Assembly: GCA_944989445.1 (NCBI GenBank) | Contig: CALYLW010000999.1 | Location: 1 to 64,000 of the forward strand | Reading direction: 5' to 3' | Source: Ampullaceana balthica | Lineage: Eukaryota > Mollusca > Gastropoda > Lymnaeidae | DNA length: 64,000 bases | Program-made: the position numbers and the translations under genes | Notes under the pieces: generated by a model | Databases searched by the model: none | Told to the model about the DNA's origin: nothing | What the model saw: only the letters and a program-made list of their open reading frames with translations | Part shown: in pieces, positions 56,941 through 64,000 of the stretch | Numbering within the stretch: position 1 is the first letter of the stretch | How the letters are laid out: every line of letters begins with the position of its first letter

Positions 56941-58489
56941 TTCTGTCCTCCCCGATCCCCCCCCCCATTATACACACACTAGTTCACCCTGACCTGCAAA
57001 CGTGTAAACAACCCACACACAACAAAACTCACCCTGCTAATAAAGTTTTTATTTTTCCCTCCACACTTCCCTAATCAAGAAAATATCCCTCCCACGTTTT
57101 TGTAAACACGTTTCACGACATCGCATCAGATTTCCTTTTCTTTTCCCGTTTGGGATATTGGGCCAAGGAACAATAAGAAAAACACGCACGAGTTATAGGT
57201 CCCTAAATCATGAATCACTTGTCTCTGTGTTTTGATGGGAGGCCCCTTGAGATGTGTTCATATGCCATGGAAACGAAGATGTACACAATCAGTCAATAAT
57301 CTCCTGTGATGATCGAGTCATTAACATACAAATTATCAAAGGAATTGTTTTGTTTTTCTTATTGGACTTTTAAATGTTAAAATCTATTGTATTTTCAAAA
57401 AATCACAAATGAATTATTCCGATATTTTAAAAATTGCAATGTGAGACAGTCGAAAGAATTTTTAATGCGAAGAAATGGTTGTTTTTATTGGTTTTGATTT
57501 TCTTCATTAAAACCTAATATCTTCAAACTTCTTTTTTTGTGTTTTATGCAATTAACAAACAGACAGTTGCAAACAAACAACTAACGTTCCAAGACACGAT
57601 TTCTTTCCAATATGAACACGACATCCGTTATTGCCAGCCACCGATCGCATTCCTTTACATTCTATATCAAAATCTGAGACAAAATCTTTTTAAAGAAGTC
57701 AACATAATTAAATTTTTTTACACTGGGATGGTTTCCTGAAGCAATGAAATACAAAATCTTCAAAGAGATAAACATTAAATGATAATTATATAAAAAAATA
57801 ACTTTTTAAAAAAGCTAAATCCTGTGATTTGTCCTTGTTTGCCGACAACCCGTAATTGCAACAGTAATGAGTATTAAAATAGAGATTATTTGGACAACAA
57901 AACGCGTTTTTCTTTTGTGTTTTCCCTGCCGTCGTTTGCCTCACACTTTTCTTAAACTAATCGCTGTTAAAGCTGTTGTGATTGATTTGAATCTCTCGAA
58001 GGGATAGCGACTATCATCGTAGCTAGTGTTTATAATTAGACCAAGAGAGGAGTTTTATTTTGTTTTTGTGTTTTTTTTAAAATCCTGCAACGAGCTTGGT
58101 TCTTTACATTAACATTCTAAATTTTTTTTCGGTATCCACTTCTCCCAATCCATGGGCAATTAACGCTCGTGAGAAAAGAGTTAGACTCAAAGGTTTCTCT
58201 TCAAGATTTATCTTAATTACATTTTTGTCTCTGTTTCTCTTTTGTTTTGGTTTTTCCTTTCAGAAAGTTAGCTCTGTTGAATCTAAAGACGTTGAACAAG
58301 GGCTTCCAGAAAACACTAGAAACACAGTGCATTGATTGAGCCTAGTTCAACGCGTTAGAACAGGTAGAGATTTACCTGTGTGGAATACCTTCAATCTCTG
58401 TTGCTATAAGTAGACGACATTACCGGAATGCAGTGTATAGGTTACGTCACTTATAAGGATATTCATACATGAGCTTTTTAGTTCATTGA
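56941..58489. other. Unique region with a candidate regulatory island
   Basis: 57130-57340 is complex and non-repetitive, with the SOX-like GGAACAATAAG, AATCATGAATCA and GTCATTAACATACAAATTATC. 57840-58030 is similar. No gene seen. Confidence 0.3.
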
Positions 58490-58680
58490 GTTGTCTTGCT
58501 AATTGATTCTAGTTGTCCTGTTTATTGGGTTGTCTTGCTCGTTAACTACATTTGTCTTGGTTTTCTGGCTCATTGATTACATTTGTCTTGTTTATTGAGT
58601 TATATTGCTCATTAACTTATACAGCTGTTTTGTTCTTTGACTGCACCTGGCTCGTTTGTTACATTTAGTTAACTTATCGA
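58490..58680. repeat. Degenerate TTGTCTTG-type repeat
   Basis: Four to five diverged units built on TTGTCTTGYTYATTGA, spaced 35-50 bases. Confidence 0.5.
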
Positions 58681-59760
58681 TTACTTATTATCCTGTCAAA
58701 TGTATCCATAGAAATATTCTACTACCACCCAGCAGTCGTTTCAACACGAGCAGTTGTCTTGTTTATTATATCCCAATGTCTCATCAAATAAATGTATTTG
58801 TATAATCCTGTATAATCATATAGTATTGTTCATTTCACAACCCTAAAAAATCCCTCAATATTCACGTGTACCTAACTTATCTCACTCTCATTACTGCTGT
58901 TCAGAGTGTAGGCCTGACATGCGAATCGAGGTAGAACCAACGCCAGAATCCTCTTCGTGAACTGCACCATTATAAAAAAACCCTTCTGGTGAAACTTTAG
59001 TTGCTCATTTCTCTCTTTACGGGTTATGACAAAAAATGTCGTGTTTGATTTTTGGAAGCACGGAGAAGACGCTAACATGACAAACGGTTGCCAGTCCTTA
59101 CACTGGCAGAGGTAACATCAACCAACAGCTGCCGGCCATTAATGTTCTTTTTTCTTTGAAAGTAAGGTTACAAGCTTCTGCCTGACCGCACACTACCCGT
59201 TACCTTTAATTAAAAATCCAGATTTATCTTCCATTTTGCGCTATTTTGACAGCACACTTCCGGACGCCTTATGTTGAAGCAGAACTATCTATGAAATCAC
59301 TTTTAAGTTATGCAACTCTTCCTCAAAGTTAAAAACACGAGACATTTTTAATTGGGTAAAAATAGCAGTTTTGGGATATAAAAGTATATGCAAAGTGTCA
59401 GCATAGTTTAATTTTGGTACTACGCCAAAAAAATATTTATTTTTTTTAAAACAGGATTAGGAAATTACTTTTAAGACACATTTTGTTAAATACACCAAGC
59501 TCCTTTTCTTATCTCAATACAATATCTTTATAAAACATAAAATTAATAAATTAAGAATAAAATAACTAGCACATATTTGAATAGCAAGAGCCTAAAACAT
59601 GTCGAAATAAGATGAAAATAGCTCTACAAAATACAACAAAAAACAATCACAGGGAACTAAAATAAACAGCGATTATCAGTTTCCAAACAGCATGGAAAAT
59701 ATGAAAGGAACGTGCAATGTAATAAAAACAATTTGAAGGGAAAGAAACATAAAATAAAAT
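58681..59760. other. Unique spacer
   Basis: No gene recognised; strongly A-rich from 59560. Confidence 0.5.
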
Positions 59761-60252
59761 AAACCCGTAAAAACCAAGTTTTTGTCTATAAATCCTTTAT
59801 GTACGAGAGCTTACTAAAAGAATGTTCGTTATAATTCGCAGCGCAAGACCATCCAAAAATACAAAATTGCAGTTGTGTCGTAAAACATGTTTAATATAAT
59901 GCGCACCGATCAGGAATATGTTTATAAAAAGTGTTGTCAATAAAATACGCACCTTATTGCGTGACAGAAAGGTTCTTCAATATAATGCGCACCCTTACAC
60001 TCTATCTAAAAAAATAACATGATACATAGGAATAAATAAAATAATCTAAAAAATCAATAATTCAATTACGGTACATGGGATATATCTGAAATTTTTATAC
60101 TTTGTTTTTATCATCAGTACGAAACTGCCTGCAAAACTTCAGCTCGCTAGCTTACGAGGAAGTGGTTTAAAAATTTATCCAAAGTTTTGACGACAAGCAA
60201 GTGTTCAAGGGTGCAAGCAAGCAGACACCACGAGTTAATATAAAGGATTTAA
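59761..60252 (-). mobile_element. Subfamily A dispersed TIR repeat, inverted full copy
   Basis: Runs from AAACCCGTAAAAACCAAGTT to GAGTTAATATAAAGGATTTA; near-collinear with 45731-46231 in reverse. Confidence 0.8.
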
Positions 60253-60949
60253 AAACAGTGTCCAAAACATGTGAAGCAACTTGGATCACAAAGAAGGGAT
60301 CAAGTATTGTTAAGTACCCAAGACATGTAGATTGACAAGGAAGCGGGATCATAAGGGATCTAAAACATGAGGATGAAATGGGACGCGGCTATATCAGTTG
60401 ATTAAAAGGGAAGGAACTCATCGAGGCGTGCCGTAAGTAATGAGCCGAGAACTGAGTTATCGTCCGCCACCGGTGAAGGAGAAGCAACAACTGACGTCAG
60501 CATTGAGAAGTTGTCGACGACGGTTCCGGAGCTCGACCGAGCACGTGCTGATGGTTGCCCCGCATGAAACAAGAAACTCGTTACACAATGGAACAAGGAG
60601 CCAACGAGGACCAGTCGAGGTGATGAAATCATTGACCCTTCACGGTTTTTGCATGGCCGGGAAACATCTCGAATATGGTCTCCTGGTTTTATGATCTTTT
60701 AGTTTTCGGTATAAAATATGTTTTTAAAAAACATGAACAATAAAAAAAACAAAAAAACGACAAGTTAACAGGATGCGTGCGTGCTTCGTTGATTTCCGGG
60801 AGCCTGTGAGTAATGGTCAGATGATATCGTTAGGTTCAACGTCCATCAGGCACGTGCGAAGATCCCCGGCTCATGAGCCGACCAATAACAGTTTATCTAA
60901 CGTAATAACGGGGACCTGAATCTGCGTCATCTCTCCATCCCCATGCACA
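60253..60949. other. GC-richer unique island
   Basis: 60400-60700 is about half GC and non-repetitive. An ATG-led 84-codon frame starts at 60440 but shows no recognisable domain. TGACGTCA, the CRE/CREB-type palindrome, is at about 60492-60499. Coding and regulatory readings are both open. Confidence 0.35.
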
Positions 60950-61215
60950 GAAACAAACAGAAACACACAGCAACACACAGAAACACACAGAAACACACAT
61001 AAACGCACAGAAACACACAGAAACGCACAGAAACGCACAGAAACACACAGAAGCGCACAGAAACGCACAGAGACGCACAGAAACGCACAGAGACGCACAG
61101 AAACGCACAGAGACGCACAGAGACGCACAGATACGCACAGAGACACACAGAAACGCACAGAGACACACAGAAACGCACAGAGACACACAGAAACAGACAG
61201 AAACACACATAAACA
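60950..61215. repeat. 10-bp (CACAGAAACG)n minisatellite
   Basis: About 26 units of RCACAGARAC; the antisense frames rich in CVSVRFCA are repeat artefacts. Confidence 0.95.
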
Positions 61216-61624
61216 CACAGAAACACACATTCTCGCTCACATTTAGACCCTCGGCAGTAGATTAAAAGAATTTCGGTTATAGTGCTAAGTTCACCATGAA
61301 ACAAGGTTTTATGAACAACCTTCCCAATCGATAGCTACATAAGGTCATTTAAAAGTCACCTACATATTTATAATGTTGGCAAGTCGTGGTGAATGTGGCA
61401 GAGAATTGGGGGGGGGCGGGGGGTGGGGGTAAAGTTTATGTGAGTAGTGAGACGTGGTTTTTGAAGTTGGCGACTTGAAGGTAGATGTGTCGGGGTTGGT
61501 TATTGGTGGGGGATGTGAGTTGTTCGTGTGGTAGGAAGGTGTGTGTGTGGGGGGGAGGGGTAGGTGTGAAGAAATTGTTTGTATCGGAGGTAGGGGTTAG
61601 GGAGTTATGTGTGGGGGAGTTAGG
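61216..61624. other. Spacer with G-rich runs
   Basis: GGGGGGGGCGGGGGGTGGGG at about 61410 and related G clusters; otherwise nothing recognised. Confidence 0.5.
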
Positions 61625-61890
61625 GTTTTCGGAGTTAGGTGTGTGGGAGGTAGGTGTGTGGGAGATAGATGTGTGTGAGGTAGATGTGTGGGAGGTAGGT
61701 GTGTGGGATGTAGTTGTGTGGGAGGTAGTTGTGTGGGAGGTAATCGTGTGGGAGGTAGTTGTGTGGGATGCAGTTGTGCGGGAGGTAGATGTGTGGGATG
61801 TAGTTGTGTGGGAGGTAGGTGTGTGGGAGGTAGTTGTGTGGGATGTAATTCTGTGGGAGACAGTCGCTTGGGAGGTAGTTGTGTAGGAGG
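61625..61890. repeat. 15-bp GTGTGGGAGGTAGTT minisatellite
   Basis: About 18 units. Being a multiple of three, it opens frames in both directions. Confidence 0.93.
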
Positions 61891-62577
61891 TAAGTGTGTG
61901 ACAGTTGTTTGTCTTGTATGTGGGTAAATGTGTAGAGGGTCATTTCCGCGTCTCCTCCACCAACATGTACTGACATTTCTAGGTTCTGTTACTTACTCTA
62001 ATTCTCTCTCTAATATGCTTACACCACCTGGTATAAGAATACACTTCTCCGCCCCCCCCCCATTTCTGCCATCACCCTCCCATCTGTCAAGTACATTACC
62101 CGTCCATTTAAGTTTTCACAGTGTACTTCTAGAAGTGCGCGCCTTTCATGTGAGGGGAGGCGACCGCGTGCACAACAAGATTCTGTACCAATGATTTATT
62201 TTATCAAATCAGCCACTTGCGCTAGACCGGACTGAGTTATTGGGTGTATGAAATCACAATTAAATTAGATCAATTGCAGTTGCAGGGTTTGGGTCCACGA
62301 GTTCAGATCCTATCCCCCAGTATTACCCTTCTCCCCCCCCCAACCCCACCAAATCACCCACTTTGTTATTTACAATGGAGTTTGAAACATACTTGACGAA
62401 AATAAAGATGTTACTTTTTTTTTGCTTAAAAATAAATGATGAAAATTGTTTACGGTTGTTTTTGAATGATATGAGTCAATCTGTTGGTTGGAAAAGAAGG
62501 GGGGGGGGAAGCGTGTTTAACGTGGTTGGGGTGAGGACTGGTTGTACACTGGTTAGTGTTGCGTTTCCGGTGTGTGG
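61891..62577. other. Unique spacer
   Basis: Several C-runs (CCCCCCCCC near 62052 and 62333) and G-runs (62501); no gene seen. Confidence 0.5.
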
Positions 62578-62665
62578 GGCCGTCCATAAATGACATCACG
62601 CAAATTTGGCCGACTTTTACACTCTCCCCGTCTTTTTTGTCACACTTCGTCACCCAGTGGTTAAA
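62578..62665 (+). repeat. GCCGTCCATAA-type repeat fragment
   Basis: GGCCGTCCATAAATGACATC then ACACTTCGTCACCC; the second copy of the repeat seen inside the hAT element at 30617. Confidence 0.55.
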
Positions 62666-62867
62666 AGTCCTGCTCGCAATATTTTCCACAGACATTGTTT
62701 GCTATCAGCTAAAAAAAAACTTCCTTCTCCTGGCTGTAATTAAATATGGTCAGCATATTGGGAAACAGGGCCACGGCATTAATTCCTGTTTATTCTTGTC
62801 GAATCATTAAAAAATGTTCGATAGCAGAATCGATAACAAAAACCAGTGTTGAAATCAATTAGAATTC

Positions 62868-62875
<8 letters not shown>

Positions 62876-62938
<63 letters not shown>
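62876..62938. repeat. (TG)n microsatellite
   Basis: 31 uninterrupted TG dinucleotides. Confidence 0.98.
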
Positions 62939-62940
<2 letters not shown>

Positions 62941-64000
62941 TAAGGGGTGTGTGGGTGGTGAAGGGGGGGGGGTAATGTCTTCCTCTTTAGCTCTCAATCC
63001 GTCCTCTGTGGGATCGCTTCTTGTTCGTGTCGCTTATCTCCCTTCTAGTGTTCAGTTATCCTCCCTTTTCTCTCCTTTACCCGTAACTGAGATCCCATCC
63101 CCCGACAACACCCAATAAAATATTTCTTCTCTACCGATTTTTTCTATGTAAGATCCACTGTGGGCATCTTAAAAAAAATTAAAAAAACAACCCCCACTCA
63201 CACACACTCAAACACACAATCAGATTTTTAAGAATGGAGGAAAGAAATATAATAAAATATTTGACTATTTTCAAATCGTACTTTTAGCCGTTGGGCCAAA
63301 AGTGCCGTCTTCGTGATACAATTCTGAAATCTGTTGGGAGGTCTTCATTTATATACTGCTACAGAGGGAATTATTCAATAATTCACAAAAATGTATGAAA
63401 GCAAAATCCCCCACTACGGACTTCTTCACAAACCAAATTTTAAAAAAAACTTGAATAAAAATTGGTGACCATGGTTCAAGCTTAGAATGGAGGCGGGCAG
63501 TTTAAAAGAATTTGACCATGAACTAAAAGGCTAATTCTGATTGGACGAGGGGAAAATGAAAGAGATAGACGCGCTAGCAAGTGTGATGAACTTAAACGAG
63601 TCGAGAGAATGAGAGATAGGGGTGGGGGGAAGGAGAGCATGAGGAGTGCTGGAGGCTGGAAATACGCTGAGGGTGATAAATGAATGGTGATGAACGAAAC
63701 TGAAGTGATGGTGTTCCAGAAATCTCTTTGAAATGGATGATTTGACATTTGAAAAGTGGAAGAATTGAAATTCTTCATCATTTCGGGGGCGGAGGGAGGA
63801 TGAAAGAGAGAGAGAGAGGGAGAGAGATGAGGTTTTTTTTTAATGTTCAGCTTCCCTTTATCAAACAAGGTCGACATAGTTCAGGAGGTTGCCTTTTATA
63901 TAGGACCCATAAAACAGTTTCCCGATCTATTATTCTGTAGGTCACATCACACCTTTGCCCATTGTATCGTTGCGTAGGTCCCATGAAACTGTTGTCGAAT
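62939..64000. other. Unique region to window end
   Basis: No gene or RNA recognised. A short (GA)n stretch lies at 63803-63826. Overlapping frames on both strands at 63480-63880 are not convincing. Confidence 0.45.

Noticed and set aside
61485..61976. Long Val/Gly and His/Tyr/Leu frames
   Set aside because: Products of a 15-bp tandem repeat in opposite readings.

Overview
The window looks like gene-poor animal DNA. The evidence is spliced exons with GT/AG junctions, a tRNA-derived SINE, hAT-type transposons with 8-bp target duplications, a Ty3/gypsy-like LTR element and very many minisatellites. A mollusc or other lophotrochozoan is my best guess, held weakly. I recognise no rRNA or tRNA gene and no complete cellular protein-coding gene. 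Most long open frames here are artefacts of tandem repeats whose unit is a multiple of three.

Region 1 (1-22881) is one giant, nearly perfect palindrome. The left arm (1-11427) and right arm (11430-22881) are inverted copies around a 2-base spacer at 11428-11429. The left arm runs off the window edge, so the true outer boundary is not visible. From outside to inside each arm holds: part of a dispersed TIR repeat, a 17-bp minisatellite, a short gag-only LTR retrotransposon inserted in a 12-bp AT satellite, a 213-bp hAT-type MITE, a LINE/SINE-like 3' tail, about 2.5 kb of unique DNA, a transposon end starting CACTG with TTACCGT-type subterminal repeats, and the 3' half of a spliced gene. The two gene halves lie head to head and both lose their 5' part at the centre. 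Either this is a very recent inverted duplication or it is a fold-back assembly or library artefact. Because the LTR element occupies the identical site with the same 4-bp duplication in both arms, the palindrome formed after that insertion.

Region 2 (22882-64000) is ordinary single-orientation DNA: islands of unique sequence separated by about twenty different tandem arrays, which by my intervals cover roughly a fifth of it. The largest are a 51-bp array at 26937-28188 with a three-unit higher-order repeat, a 25-bp G-rich array at 53560-54995 (about 57 copies), an (AG)-rich tract at 42535-43090 and a 34-bp array at 32565-33240. Mobile elements include a 922-bp hAT element with a perfect 8-bp duplication and a transposase C-terminal relic (29985-30906), two copies of a 182/183-bp hAT-type MITE each with a perfect 8-bp duplication, a tRNA-derived SINE in two copies, and at least nine copies of a dispersed repeat with asymmetric inverted ends (subfamilies A and B). 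A hammerhead-ribozyme-like core lies at 44248-44269. Several GC-richer unique islands (34050-34400, 35990-36290, 47080-47420, 48060-48410, 57130-57340, 60400-60700) have no believable coding potential and are candidate conserved regulatory DNA.

The genes do not form a pathway. The recoverable story is of mobile elements nesting in each other and in tandem repeats, followed by inverted duplication of the first 11.4 kb.
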